Shown: positions 16,956 to 26,383, counted from the stretch's first letter. The stretch: DNA of 64,000 nucleotides from Metapseudomonas sp043392685 (GCA_043392685.1 JBHZGM010000016.1), one strand, 5' to 3'. Numbers and translations are program-made. The notes: generated by a model not told the origin, from the letters alone.

Positions 16956-17984
16956 ATGAGCCAGTCCCTCGACATCGCCGTGATCGGCGCCACCGGCACC
17001 GTTGGCGAAACCCTCGTCCAGATCCTCGAAGAGCGGGAATTCCCGGTCGGTAACCTGCACCTGCTCGCCAGCGGCGAATCCGCGGGCGCGTCGGTCGCCT
17101 ACAAGGGCCGCAACCTGCGGGTGCGGGACGTGGCCGACTTCGATTTCTCCCAGGCTCATCTCGCCTTCTTTGCTGCCGGCGAGGCGGTGACCCGCAGTTT
17201 CGCTGCGCGTGCGACGGCCGCCGGTTGCTCGCTGATCGACCTGTCCGGTGCCCTCGATCCGGCTGACGCGCCCAGTCTGGTTCCGGAAGCCAATCCACAA
17301 TCGCTCGACACGCTGACGGCGCCGTACCGGCTGACCAGTCCCAGCGCCTGTGCGGTGGCCCTGGCTTGCGTGCTGGCGCCGCTTGGCGATCTGCTCAAGC
17401 CGCAGCGCCTCAGCGTGATGGCCAGTCTCGCGGTTTCCAGCCGTGGTCGCGAAGCCGTCACTGAACTGGCGCGCCAGACCGCCGAGCTGCTCAATGCGCG
17501 CCCGCTGGAACCGCGCTTCTTCGATCGGCAGATCGCCTTCAACGTCCTGGCCCAGGCCGGTGCACCGGATGCCGAGGGCCATATCGCCCTGGAGCGGCGA
17601 CTCGCGGGCGAGATCAAGCAGCTGCTCGGCGTGCCGGGCCTGCGGGTGTCGGCGACCTGCGCCCTGGCTCCCGTCTTCTTTGGCGACAGCCTGGCGGTAT
17701 CCGTCGTGGCCGGGCAGCCGGTCGACCTCGAACGGGTGCGCGAGCGGCTGGCGACGGCGCCGGGTGTCGAATTAGTAGAAGACGAGGGCGATTATCCGAC
17801 CGCTGTCGGCGACGCCGTGGGGCAGGATTCGGTATATGTAGGAAGGGTTCGGGGTGGGTTGGATGACCCCTGCGAACTCAATTTGTGGATTGCTTCTGAT
17901 AATGCGAGAAAAGGCGCTGCGCTCAATGCCGTGCAGTCTGCCGAGTTGTTGATAAAACACTATCTGTCAAAGATACTTACCTGA
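16956..17984 (+). CDS. Aspartate-semialdehyde dehydrogenase paralogue (USG-1-like)
   Basis: A 342-residue protein with the same fold as Asd (N-terminal DIAVIGATGTVGETLVQIL, C-terminal dimerisation domain) but diverged active-site segments. Where Asd has the PNC nucleophile this protein reads LTSPSACAVALA, so a Cys is nearby but displaced by one position relative to the proline, and the catalytic RIGAxRxH-type block is replaced by VSATCALAPVFFGDSL. It may have lost dehydrogenase activity, as in USG-1 proteins. Downstream of the true asd and upstream of fimV. Confidence 0.85.
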   Translation: MSQSLDIAVIGATGTVGETLVQILEEREFPVGNLHLLASGESAGASVAYKGRNLRVRDVADFDFSQAHLAFFAAGEAVTRSFAARATAAGCSLIDLSGALDPADAPSLVPEANPQSLDTLTAPYRLTSPSACAVALACVLAPLGDLLKPQRLSVMASLAVSSRGREAVTELARQTAELLNARPLEPRFFDRQIAFNVLAQAGAPDAEGHIALERRLAGEIKQLLGVPGLRVSATCALAPVFFGDSLAVSVVAGQPVDLERVRERLATAPGVELVEDEGDYPTAVGDAVGQDSVYVGRVRGGLDDPCELNLWIASDNARKGAALNAVQSAELLIKHYLSKILT

Positions 17985-18126
17985 AAGTTTGTAGATACAT
18001 TCTAGCTTGACAATACTGGCTTGGCCTTATCGTTGATGGGGAGCCGCCGTTTCGGCGCGCGCAGGCAGCGACTTAAGACCCTCATCTCGCGCAGCGAGAA
18101 TAAGTTAAAAACAAGGGAATCTCTCT

Positions 18127-21093
18127 ATGCTTCGGGTTCGCAAACTTGTGCTGGCAATCGCGGCTGCATCCGCGCTGACTTCGGGTGTTGCCAACGCCCT
18201 CGGGCTCGGGGAAGTCACCCTGCGATCGTCCTTGAACCAGCCCCTGGATGCGGAAATCGAGTTGCTCGAAGTGCGTGACCTGGCATCGGCTGAGGTCAAG
18301 CCGAACCTAGCTTCGGCCGAGGATTTCTCCAAGGCTGGCGTGGATCGCCAGTACTTCCTGCAGGACCTCAAGTTTACCCCCGTCCTCAAGCCCAATGGTC
18401 GCAGCGTCATTCGGGTGACCTCCAGCAAGCCGGTCCGTGAACCCTATCTGAATTTCCTCGTCGAGGTGCTCTGGCCCAATGGCCGCCTGCTGCGTGAGTA
18501 CACGCTGCTCCTCGATCCGCCGCTCTATTCGCCCCAGGCTGCCGCTGCCGTGGCTCCTCGGATCCCGGTCGCCGCGCCTGCTCCGGCGCCGCGTCCTGCT
18601 GTAGCTCCGGCCCCTGCCCCGGTCCGTAGCACACCGGCAGCACCAGCTGCTGTCCGTCCGAGTGCCCCGGCTGCAGCGCCGGCTGCCGCGCCCAGGGCGC
18701 GGGCCAATGAATACCGCACTACCTCTCGCGACACTCTCTGGGAGATCGCCGAGCGCACCCGTGCCAGTGGTTCGGTGCACCAGGCAATGCTGGCCATCCA
18801 GGACCTGAACCCGGATGCCTTCGTCGACGGCAATATCAATCGATTGAAGAGCGGCCAGGTACTGCGCCTGCCCGATGAAAAGCAGATCGCCAGCCGTACC
18901 CAGGCCGAGGCCATTGCCCAGGTCCAGGCACAGAACACCGCCTGGCGTGAGGGCCGTAGCCTGGCAGGGGAGGGCAAGCGCCAGCTCGACGCCACCAAGC
19001 GCAGCAGCGCCGGCAACGCTCCCGAGAAGGTTGAAACCCAGGACAGCCTGCGACTGGTATCCGCCGCCAGCGGCAAGGCTTCCAGCGGAAGCGACAAGGG
19101 CGCCAACGGCGAAAGCAAGGCGCTCAGCGACAAGCTGGCGGTGACCCAGGAAAGCCTGGATTCGGCCCGTCGCGAGAACGACGAACTGAAGAGCCGGATG
19201 ACCGACCTGCAGAGCCAGATGGACAAGCTGCAGCGTCTGATCCAACTCAAGGACAGCCAGCTCGCAAAGCTGCAGGCCGACATGGCCGGTCAGGGCAAGC
19301 AGGCTCCTGCCGCTCCGGCTGAAGCGCCTGCTGCCGCAGCACCGGCCAAGCCGGCAGACGCCCCCGCACAACCCGCTCCAGCTGCACCTGAGGCACCGGC
19401 TACTGCCGCTGCGCCCGCTCCGGCCCAGCCGGCCGCTGCTCAACCTGCGCCTGCACAAGCTGCTGCTCCCGCTGCCTCTGCTCCTGTACAGCCCGCAGCT
19501 CCGGCGCCCGCTCCCGCGCAGCCTGTCGCGCCTGCGCCGGCACCAGCCGCTGCACAGCCCGCCAAGCCCGCGGAGCCGGCCAAACCCGCCGCTCCCGCCA
19601 AGCCGGTACAGACCGCGCCTGCCGCGCCGGTGGTCGAGCCGCCGCAGTCCAGCATCATCGACGACGTGCTGGCCAACCCGATGCTTCTGCTGATGGCAGG
19701 CGGTAGTGCCCTGGTAGCCTTGCTGGTGCTGCTGATGGTGCTGTCGCGCCGCAACGCCCTGAAAGAGGCCGAGCTGCAGGACAGCCTGGCCGCGCAGGAT
19801 GACGAAAACACCTTCGCCGACGATCTCGACCTGAAGGATGACAGCTTCGCCGCGTTCCCCGGTCCGGAGCTGGATTCCGCTGTGGCCGACGAGCCTGAAG
19901 CCGTTCCGGCAAGGGCCGAGGAGCGTGTGACCTCGCAGACCAGCGACGTGATCAGCGAGGCCGACATCTACATCGCCTACGGCCGCTTCAACCAGGCTGC
20001 CGAACTGCTGCAGGCCGCCATCAACGAAGAGCCCCATCGCAGCGACCTTCGCCTGAAGCTGATGGAGGTCCATGCCGAATTGGGTGATCGCGAAGGCTTC
20101 GCACGTCAGGAAAGCGAGCTCCGTGAAATCGGCGGGGCTGGCAGCGATATCGAGCAACTGAAAGCCAAGTACCCGGCCATGGGCGCTGCCGCCGTCGCAG
20201 CGACTGCTGCCGCTGGCCTGGCGGCGGCCGACGACCTCGACAGCTTCAGCCTCGACGATCTGACCCTGGACGATGTGCCGGCCAGCGCTCCGGTGGCTTC
20301 CGGCGCGGACCTGGATGACGCGTTCGACCTGAGTCTGGACGACCTGGGCTCCGAGCTGGATCTGGAAGTGGCGGAAGAGAAGCCAGCTGCCATTCAGCCG
20401 GAGGCTGCACCGGCCAACGAACTGAGCCTGGACGACCTGGAGTTCGAGGCACTAGCTGCGCCGGCCAAGGCTGAAACCGACCTGGATTTTGATCTGGACA
20501 TTGGTGGCGGCGACCAACTGCTGACTGGCGATGAGAGCCTCGGGCTCAGCGACGACCTGGCCGATTTCAGCCTCGACCTGGAGCCGACCGCTCAGCCGGC
20601 AAGCGCTGACGAGGACGATTTCCTGCTGAGCCTGGACAGCGAGCTCGACGCGCCCCTGGCAGACGAACCAGTTGCCCCGACGGTGGAAGAGGCGAGTGCC
20701 GGCCTGCCCGACCTGCCGGCTGACTTCGATCTGTCGCTGCCCGACGAGCCGGTTGCCGAGCCGGTGGCCGACAACGACAGCTTTGCCGCGCAGCTGGACG
20801 AAGTGACTGCCGAACTGGACCAGCTCTCCGAAAGCCTGCAGAAGGCGCCGGAGTCCGACCCGGTTGCCGTGCTGGAAGACGAGGCTTCGGACCTGGGCCT
20901 GGGGCTGGATGAGGAAGATGACTTCGACTTCCTTTCCGGTACCGATGAAACCGCGACCAAACTGGATCTGGCTCGCGCCTATATCGACATGGGTGACACC
21001 GAAGGCGCTCGCGACATCCTCGACGAGGTGCTGTCCGAGGGTAATGACACTCAACAACAGGAAGCGCGCGAACTGATCGCACGACTCAGCTGA
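18127..21093 (+). CDS. fimV: FimV, peptidoglycan-binding inner-membrane assembly hub for type IV pili
   Basis: FimV supports assembly of the PilMNOPQ alignment complex, twitching motility and type II secretion at the cell pole. The 988-residue protein has a signal peptide (residues 1-24), a FimV N-terminal domain (to about 138), an Ala/Pro linker, a LysM domain (about 195-255), a coiled coil (about 335-390), a long Ala/Pro tract, one membrane segment (about 519-541), a TPR-like stretch (about 613-668), a highly acidic region with repeated LSLDDL-type motifs, and the conserved C-terminal TPR-like domain (944-988). A TTGACA at 18007 may be part of its promoter, but no convincing -10 follows. 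Confidence 0.95.
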   Translation: MLRVRKLVLAIAAASALTSGVANALGLGEVTLRSSLNQPLDAEIELLEVRDLASAEVKPNLASAEDFSKAGVDRQYFLQDLKFTPVLKPNGRSVIRVTSSKPVREPYLNFLVEVLWPNGRLLREYTLLLDPPLYSPQAAAAVAPRIPVAAPAPAPRPAVAPAPAPVRSTPAAPAAVRPSAPAAAPAAAPRARANEYRTTSRDTLWEIAERTRASGSVHQAMLAIQDLNPDAFVDGNINRLKSGQVLRLPDEKQIASRTQAEAIAQVQAQNTAWREGRSLAGEGKRQLDATKRSSAGNAPEKVETQDSLRLVSAASGKASSGSDKGANGESKALSDKLAVTQESLDSARRENDELKSRMTDLQSQMDKLQRLIQLKDSQLAKLQADMAGQGKQAPAAPAEAPAAAAPAKPADAPAQPAPAAPEAPATAAAPAPAQPAAAQPAPAQAAAPAASAPVQPAAPAPAPAQPVAPAPAPAAAQPAKPAEPAKPAAPAKPVQTAPAAPVVEPPQSSIIDDVLANPMLLLMAGGSALVALLVLLMVLSRRNALKEAELQDSLAAQDDENTFADDLDLKDDSFAAFPGPELDSAVADEPEAVPARAEERVTSQTSDVISEADIYIAYGRFNQAAELLQAAINEEPHRSDLRLKLMEVHAELGDREGFARQESELREIGGAGSDIEQLKAKYPAMGAAAVAATAAAGLAAADDLDSFSLDDLTLDDVPASAPVASGADLDDAFDLSLDDLGSELDLEVAEEKPAAIQPEAAPANELSLDDLEFEALAAPAKAETDLDFDLDIGGGDQLLTGDESLGLSDDLADFSLDLEPTAQPASADEDDFLLSLDSELDAPLADEPVAPTVEEASAGLPDLPADFDLSLPDEPVAEPVADNDSFAAQLDEVTAELDQLSESLQKAPESDPVAVLEDEASDLGLGLDEEDDFDFLSGTDETATKLDLARAYIDMGDTEGARDILDEVLSEGNDTQQQEARELIARLS

Positions 21094-21096
21094 TAG

Positions 21097-21957
21097 ATGA
21101 CAGAAGCAGTACCCACAGCGGCAGCCGAAACGGCTGCCGTTGGCATTTACAGAATCGCCCTTGGAGTCGAGTACAAGGGTTCGCGTTATCGTGGTTTCCA
21201 GCGTCAGATCGACGGGGTTCCGTCCATCCAGGGCGCCCTGGAAAAGGCACTTACCCGTGTGGCTGGCGGCGTTCCCGTCGCCCTGAGTTGCGCTGGCAGG
21301 ACCGATGCCATGGTGCATGCCAGCGGGCAGGTGGTGCATTTCGACACCCCGGTGGCAAGGTCCGAGCACGCCTGGATAATGGGTGCCAACGCCAACCTGC
21401 CGACGGATATCAGCGTCACCTGGGCCAGGCAGATGCCGTCGAATTTCGATGCCCGTTTCAGTGCCGTGGCGCGGCGTTATCGCTATGTGATCTACAACGA
21501 CGAGATTCGTCCGGCGCACATGGCCGAAGAGGTGACCTGGAATCACCGCCCGCTCGATATCCAGCGCATGCGCGAGGCCTCCCGTTACCTGGTCGGCACC
21601 CATGATTTCAGTGCATTCCGTGCCAGCCAGTGCCAGGCCAAGTCGCCGATCAAGACCGTGCATCACCTGGAGCTGATCGAGTACGGCCGTTTGATCGTGC
21701 TGGATATCCGTGCCAACGCCTTCCTTCACCACATGGTGCGCAACATCGCCGGAGTGCTGATGGCCATCGGTGCTGGCGAGCAGCCGGTCGAATGGGCGAA
21801 GCAGGTCCTGGATGGCCGCATCCGCCGCGAGGGCGGGGTGACGGCGCACCCTTACGGGCTCTACCTGGTCCGCGTCGAGTATCCGGAAGAGTTCGACATT
21901 CCGGAGCGCTTCCTGGGGCCGCACTTCCTTTCCGGTTTGCCGGATGTGGTGGGCTGA
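21097..21957 (+). CDS. truA: tRNA pseudouridine(38-40) synthase
   Basis: It isomerises uridines 38-40 in the tRNA anticodon arm. The 286-residue protein has ALGVEYKGSRYRGFQRQ at its start, the catalytic Asp in CAGRTDAMVHASGQVVHFDT, the RRYRYVI strand, and FLHHMVRNIAG. ATG 21097 lies four bases after the fimV stop with no clear ribosome site, suggesting coupling to fimV translation; the first 15 or so residues look unconserved. Confidence 0.94.
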   Translation: MTEAVPTAAAETAAVGIYRIALGVEYKGSRYRGFQRQIDGVPSIQGALEKALTRVAGGVPVALSCAGRTDAMVHASGQVVHFDTPVARSEHAWIMGANANLPTDISVTWARQMPSNFDARFSAVARRYRYVIYNDEIRPAHMAEEVTWNHRPLDIQRMREASRYLVGTHDFSAFRASQCQAKSPIKTVHHLELIEYGRLIVLDIRANAFLHHMVRNIAGVLMAIGAGEQPVEWAKQVLDGRIRREGGVTAHPYGLYLVRVEYPEEFDIPERFLGPHFLSGLPDVVG

Positions 21958-22013
21958 CGCTGCCTCGGGCCTTTGCTAACATCCCAGGTCTTTAGCCTTC
22001 AGGTACCTGCATC

Positions 22014-22631
22014 TTGTCAGCCGTTCGCATCAAAATCTGCGGTATCACCCGAATCGAGGACGCCCTGGCCGCAATCGCCGCCGGGGCGGATGCCCTGGGT
22101 TTTGTGTTTTACGCCAGGAGCCCGCGAGCGGTCACGCCCGCCCAGGCCAGCGCCATCATCGCTGCACTGCCGCCGTTCGTGACCACTGTCGGGCTCTTCG
22201 TCGACATGCCGCGCGCCGAATTGACCCGGCTGCTGAGCGAAGTTCCGCTGGACCTGCTGCAGTTCCATGGCGATGAAGGCCCGGACGACTGCGCAGGTTA
22301 CGGCCGTCCATACATCAAGGCATTGCGAGTCAAGGCGGGTGACGACGTCGCCGCGGCGATCGCGCGCTACCCTGCGGCCTCCGGGATCCTTCTCGACACC
22401 TTTGTTGCGGGCACGCCCGGTGGCACCGGCGAGGCTTTCGACTGGAGCCTGGTGCCCCAAGATGCGGCAAAGCCACTGATCCTCGCGGGCGGGCTGACTC
22501 CGGAGAACGTCGCTGACGCGGTGCGCCAGGTGCGTCCCTACGCGGTGGATGTGAGCGGTGGCGTCGAGGCCAGCAAGGGCATCAAGGATGCCGCGAAGAT
22601 TCAGGCCTTCATCCAGCAGGCACGCGGCTGA
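22014..22631 (+). CDS. trpF: Phosphoribosylanthranilate isomerase
   Basis: It converts phosphoribosyl-anthranilate to CdRP in tryptophan synthesis. A 205-residue TIM barrel with the general base Cys in RIKICGITRIEDA, LLQFHGDE, the general acid Asp in GILLDTF, LAGGLTPENV and VDVSGGVE. The start must be the rare TTG at 22014, because no ATG or GTG lies before the conserved first strand; the ribosome site is weak. As in other pseudomonads it is separated from the other trp genes. Confidence 0.94.
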   Translation: MSAVRIKICGITRIEDALAAIAAGADALGFVFYARSPRAVTPAQASAIIAALPPFVTTVGLFVDMPRAELTRLLSEVPLDLLQFHGDEGPDDCAGYGRPYIKALRVKAGDDVAAAIARYPAASGILLDTFVAGTPGGTGEAFDWSLVPQDAAKPLILAGGLTPENVADAVRQVRPYAVDVSGGVEASKGIKDAAKIQAFIQQARG

Positions 22632-22633
22632 AA

Positions 22634-22896
22634 TGCGGATCGCGGAAACTTTCGCGTGTCCGGCGGCTGGCGCGTCTCCTGCATATGTGACGGACGGCGA
22701 TTCGCTGCCGTCCATAAGCGAGTTGCCCACGCAGGCGAAGCCTGCCGGGTCGCGTGGCAAGGCTGCGTCGATCGGGCCTGTTTATTACGAGGGCGATGGC
22801 AAGGTCATCGCCAGGGTGATCCCCGGACATATCGTCAGGGCCGGGATCGCAACCATGAATTCGCTCAAGGACATGCGCGGGGCTATGAACCGCTAG
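22634..22896 (+). CDS. Possible small protein between trpF and accD
   Basis: An 87-codon frame beginning at ATG 22634, one base pair after the trpF stop. It has no good ribosome site and a disordered Ala/Pro/Ser-rich first half; the second half (GPVYYEGDGKVIARVIPGHIV) looks more protein-like. I do not recognise it. If it is not a gene, this 302-base interval contains only the accD leader. Confidence 0.3.
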
Positions 22897-22933
22897 CGCG
22901 TGTTCGGGCCTGAAAGCTGTGGAGAACTAGAGC

Positions 22934-23806
22934 ATGAGCAACTGGCTGGTAGACAAGCTGATCCCTTCGATCATGCGTTCCGAGGTGAAAAAGAGCTCGG
23001 TCCCGGAAGGCCTCTGGCACAAGTGCCCGTCCTGCGACGCGGTGCTGTACAAGCCCGAGCTGGAAAAGACGCTGGACGTCTGCCCGAAATGCAACCACCA
23101 CATGCGCATCAATGCTCGCACCCGTCTGGATATCTTCCTGGATCCGGAAGGCCGTGAAGAAATCGGTGCCGACCTGGAGCCGGTGGATCGCCTGAAGTTC
23201 CGCGACAGCAAGAAGTACAAGGACCGCCTGGCGGCCGCGCAGAAGGATACCGGTGAGAAGGATGCCCTGATCGCCATGCGCGGCACCCTGCACAAGATGC
23301 CGATCGTGACCTGCGCCTTCGAATTCTCCTTCATGGGCGGTTCCATGGGCGCTATCGTCGGCGAGCGCTTCGTGCGTGCCGCCAACGTCGCCCTGGAGCA
23401 GCGCTGTCCGCTGGTGTGCTTCTCCGCGTCCGGCGGTGCCCGCATGCAGGAAGCCCTGATCTCCCTGATGCAGATGGCCAAGACCTCCGCAGCCCTGGCG
23501 CGCCTGCGCGAGGAGGGCATCCCGTTCATTTCCGTGCTGACCGACCCGGTCTACGGCGGCGTTTCCGCCAGCCTGGCGATGCTCGGCGACGTGATCGTCG
23601 GCGAGCCGCGTGCACTGATCGGCTTCGCCGGTCCGCGCGTGATCGAGCAGACCGTGCGCGAGAAACTGCCCGAAGGCTTCCAGCGCAGCGAATTCCTGCT
23701 GGAGCACGGCGCCATCGACATGATCATTCCCCGCGCGGAACTGCGTGAGCGCCTTGGCCGGCTGCTGGCGCAGATGATGCGTCTTCCTTCCCCGGCTATC
23801 GCATGA
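22934..23806 (+). CDS. accD: Acetyl-CoA carboxylase carboxyltransferase, beta subunit
   Basis: With AccA it transfers the carboxyl group from biotin-carrier protein to acetyl-CoA, making malonyl-CoA. The 290-residue chain has the N-terminal zinc ribbon (Cys31, Cys34, Cys50, Cys53) and the crotonase-type domain with CFSASGGARMQEAL and TDPVYGGVSASLAMLGD. GGAGAACTAGAGC precedes ATG 22934. It overlaps folC by four bases, the usual accD-folC operon. Confidence 0.97.
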   Translation: MSNWLVDKLIPSIMRSEVKKSSVPEGLWHKCPSCDAVLYKPELEKTLDVCPKCNHHMRINARTRLDIFLDPEGREEIGADLEPVDRLKFRDSKKYKDRLAAAQKDTGEKDALIAMRGTLHKMPIVTCAFEFSFMGGSMGAIVGERFVRAANVALEQRCPLVCFSASGGARMQEALISLMQMAKTSAALARLREEGIPFISVLTDPVYGGVSASLAMLGDVIVGEPRALIGFAGPRVIEQTVREKLPEGFQRSEFLLEHGAIDMIIPRAELRERLGRLLAQMMRLPSPAIA

Positions 23807-25089
23807 CCCAGAGAACCCTTGCCGACTGGCTTTCCTATCTTGAACAACTCCACCCCACGGCTATCGACATGGGGCTGGAGCGCAGCCGCGAAGTCGCCAG
23901 CCGGCTCGGCCTGAGCCGGCCGGCGCCGAAGGTGATCACGGTCACCGGCACCAACGGCAAGGGTTCCACCTGTGCTTTCCTGGCCGCGCTGTTGCGCGCC
24001 CAGGGGCTCAAGGTCGGCGTGTACAGCTCGCCGCACCTGCAGCGTTACAACGAGCGGGTCCAGTTGAATGGCCAGGAGGCCAGCGACCAGGCGCTCTGCG
24101 ACGCCTTTGCCGCCGTCGAGGCGGCGCGCGGCGAAATCTCCCTCACCTATTTCGAAATGGGCACCCTGGCCGCCTTCTGGCTGTTCCAGCATGCAGCGCT
24201 GGATGCCGTGGTGCTGGAAGTGGGCCTGGGTGGCCGCCTGGATGCGGTGAACCTGGTGGACGCCGACCTGGCGCTGGTGACCAGCGTTGGCCTGGATCAC
24301 GCCGACTGGCTGGGTGATACCCGGGAAAGCGTCGCCTTCGAGAAAGCCGGCATCTTCCGCGCTGGCAAACCTGCCCTGTGTGGCGACCTCGACCCGCCGC
24401 AGCCGCTGCTGGAGCAAGCGAACGCACTGCCCGCCCCGTTGTTCCTCCGTGGCCGTGATTTCGACCTGGCGCAAGGCGAGGCCAACTGGCACTGGCGCGG
24501 CGTGAGCGCGTCCGGCCAGGTGCTGGAATTGCACGATCTGCCCCTGCTCGACCTGCCCATGGAAAACGCCGCCCTGGCGCTTCAGGCGTACGCACTGCTG
24601 GACATGCCCTGGCAGCCGGAGGCCTTGCAGGCTGCCCTGCTGGGCACCCGCGTCACGGGGCGTCTGGATCGCCGCCAGATCGATTGGCGCGGCAAGCGAA
24701 TTTCCCTGCTGCTGGATGTCGGGCACAACCCCCAGGCGGCCGAATACCTGGCTGCGCGCCTGACCGCCCGACCTGTCGCCGGGCGCCGTTCGGCCGTGTT
24801 CGGCCTGCTTTCCGACAAGGATCTCCCCGGGGTTCTTCGCCCTCTGCAAGGCTGCCTGGCCAACTGGGCAGTCGCCCCGTTGCCGACGCCGCGGACCCGC
24901 CCCGCGTCCGAGTTGCAGGCGGCATTGACGAACCTGCATGCAAGCGTCAGTGTCCACGAAAATATCGCTGCAGCACTCGACGCACAGTGCGAGCAGGCGA
25001 CACCGGACGACGAGATCCTGGTGTTCGGCTCGTTCTACAGTGTGGCTGAGGCGCTGAGCTGGCTGGAAAGCCGCGCAACGGGGGAGTAG
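23803..25089 (+). CDS. folC: Dihydrofolate synthase / folylpolyglutamate synthase
   Basis: A bifunctional ATP-dependent Mur-ligase-family enzyme that adds glutamate to dihydropteroate and extends the polyglutamate tail of folates. The 428-residue protein shows the P-loop VTGTNGKGST (about residue 47), the omega loop YSSPHL, TYFEMGTLAAF, LEVGLGGRLDAVN, and LDVGHNPQAAEY. Start overlaps the accD stop (ATGA). Confidence 0.96.
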   Translation: MTQRTLADWLSYLEQLHPTAIDMGLERSREVASRLGLSRPAPKVITVTGTNGKGSTCAFLAALLRAQGLKVGVYSSPHLQRYNERVQLNGQEASDQALCDAFAAVEAARGEISLTYFEMGTLAAFWLFQHAALDAVVLEVGLGGRLDAVNLVDADLALVTSVGLDHADWLGDTRESVAFEKAGIFRAGKPALCGDLDPPQPLLEQANALPAPLFLRGRDFDLAQGEANWHWRGVSASGQVLELHDLPLLDLPMENAALALQAYALLDMPWQPEALQAALLGTRVTGRLDRRQIDWRGKRISLLLDVGHNPQAAEYLAARLTARPVAGRRSAVFGLLSDKDLPGVLRPLQGCLANWAVAPLPTPRTRPASELQAALTNLHASVSVHENIAAALDAQCEQATPDDEILVFGSFYSVAEALSWLESRATGE

Positions 25090-25094
25090 GGGAA

Positions 25095-25775
25095 ATGGCT
25101 GTACTGGACAAGGGACTCAAGCAACGTATCGTCGGCGCGCTCGTGCTGGTGGCGCTGGCGGTGATCTTCCTGCCGATGCTGTTCAGCCGTGAGGACGAGC
25201 TGCGCCAGGTCGTGGTCGAGGCCCCGCCGATGCCGAAAGCACCGGAAATGCCTGCGGTCGAGCTCGAGCAGGTCCAGGTGCCGGAACCCCAGGCGCTGCC
25301 CCAGGAACCCGTGCCGCCGCTGGAGCCGGCCGAAGATGCGCTGGCGTCCAATACGCCGGCGGTCGAGCAACCTGCTCCGGCTCCGGTTCCCGCTGCGCCT
25401 GCCCAGCCTGTTGCGCCGGCCGCTCCGGCGCAGCCGCAATCCCAATCCAAACCCCAGGTACAGGCCAAGGCGCCTGCTCCGGCGGCCCCCGTGGCCGAGG
25501 TGAAGACCGAAGAGAAGCGCCTGGACGTCAATGGACTGCCGGTCAGCTGGTCGATCCAGCTCGCCAGCCTGTCCAACCGCGCCAGTGCCGAGAACCTGCA
25601 GAAGAACCTGCGCAGCCAGGGTTACAACGCCTATATCCGCAGCGTCGAAGGCATGAACCGCGTCTTCGTCGGGCCGGTCATCGAGCGGGCCGAGGCCAAT
25701 CGCCTGCGTGACCAGCTGGCGCGCCAGCAGAAGCTGAACGGCTTCATCGTTCGTTTCCAGCCGGAAAAGGGCTGA
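25095..25775 (+). CDS. SPOR-domain inner-membrane protein (DedD-like)
   Basis: A 226-residue bitopic protein. A short cytoplasmic end and one membrane helix (about residues 11-31) are followed by a Pro/Ala/Gln-rich periplasmic linker and a C-terminal SPOR domain (about 150-226, starting SWSIQLASLSNRASAENL). SPOR domains bind denuded septal peptidoglycan, so a role in cell division like DedD is likely. It begins six bases after folC, preceded by GGGGAA. Confidence 0.9.
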   Translation: MAVLDKGLKQRIVGALVLVALAVIFLPMLFSREDELRQVVVEAPPMPKAPEMPAVELEQVQVPEPQALPQEPVPPLEPAEDALASNTPAVEQPAPAPVPAAPAQPVAPAAPAQPQSQSKPQVQAKAPAPAAPVAEVKTEEKRLDVNGLPVSWSIQLASLSNRASAENLQKNLRSQGYNAYIRSVEGMNRVFVGPVIERAEANRLRDQLARQQKLNGFIVRFQPEKG

Positions 25776-25790
25776 CAGGTCGGGATAGTC

Positions 25791-25831
25791 GAGCCCTTTC
25801 GGTTCTGCGGGTTACCGGAGTCAAAGGGCTC
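25791..25831. promoter_or_regulatory. Inverted repeat overlapping the cvpA-purF promoter
   Basis: Perfect nine-base arms GAGCCCTTT (25791-25799) and AAAGGGCTC (25823-25831), with an inner CGGT/ACCG, form a hairpin. It is followed by an extended -10 TGCTAAAAT (TAAAAT 25834-25839), with TTACCG at a 16-base spacing as a possible -35 inside the hairpin. It could be the terminator-like end of the folC operon or an operator for cvpA-purF. Confidence 0.5.
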
Positions 25832-25870
25832 TGCTAAAATGCAGCGCCTTTTCCGTTTGTGGGCCGCATC

Positions 25871-26383
25871 GTGGCATTCACCTGGGTCGATTGGACGATC
25901 ATCGCCATCATCGCCGTTTCCAGTCTGGTCAGTTTGAGTCGGGGTTTCGTCAAGGAAGCTCTCTCGCTGCTGACATGGATAGTCGCAGGTGTAGTGGCCT
26001 GGACTTTCGGCGGCGCCCTGTCGTTGCACCTCACCGAATTCATCGAAATGCCTTCGGCGCGTATCATTGCCGCATGTTCCATTCTTTTCGTCGCCACCCT
26101 TCTGGTTGGCGCCTTGATCAATTTCCTGATCGGCGAGCTGGTCAGGGTCACCGGCATGGATGGCACCGACCGCGTCCTGGGCATGGCCTTTGGCGCCGCC
26201 CGTGGTGCGCTGCTGGTCGTGCTGCTGGTCGGCCTGCTCAGCCTGGCGCCGGTGCAACAGGATCCCTGGTGGCAGCAATCCACGCTGTTGCCGCATTTTC
26301 TAATGGTCGCCGACTGGTCGAAGAACCTCATTCTGGGCTTTACCAGTCAGTGGCTCGCGAGCGGCATCAGCTCACCCAGCTGA
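25871..26383 (+). CDS. cvpA: CvpA family membrane protein
   Basis: A 170-residue protein with four predicted membrane helices, beginning TWVDWTIIAIIAVSSLVSLSRGFVKEALSLL as in CvpA; needed in E. coli for colicin V production and envelope resistance, with unclear biochemical role. I prefer GTG 25871, which gives MAFTWVDW; an in-frame GTG at 25859 would add four residues. It precedes purF, its usual partner, by about 90 bases. Confidence 0.9.
   Translation: MAFTWVDWTIIAIIAVSSLVSLSRGFVKEALSLLTWIVAGVVAWTFGGALSLHLTEFIEMPSARIIAACSILFVATLLVGALINFLIGELVRVTGMDGTDRVLGMAFGAARGALLVVLLVGLLSLAPVQQDPWWQQSTLLPHFLMVADWSKNLILGFTSQWLASGISSPS

Noticed and set aside
18007..18033. Sigma-70 promoter for fimV
   Set aside because: The -35 TTGACA is perfect but no acceptable -10 lies at 16-18 bases, so I did not list it as a promoter.
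18307..20157. 616-codon open frame opposite fimV
   Set aside because: Low-complexity Gly/Arg/Ser translation that mirrors the Ala/Pro tract of FimV.
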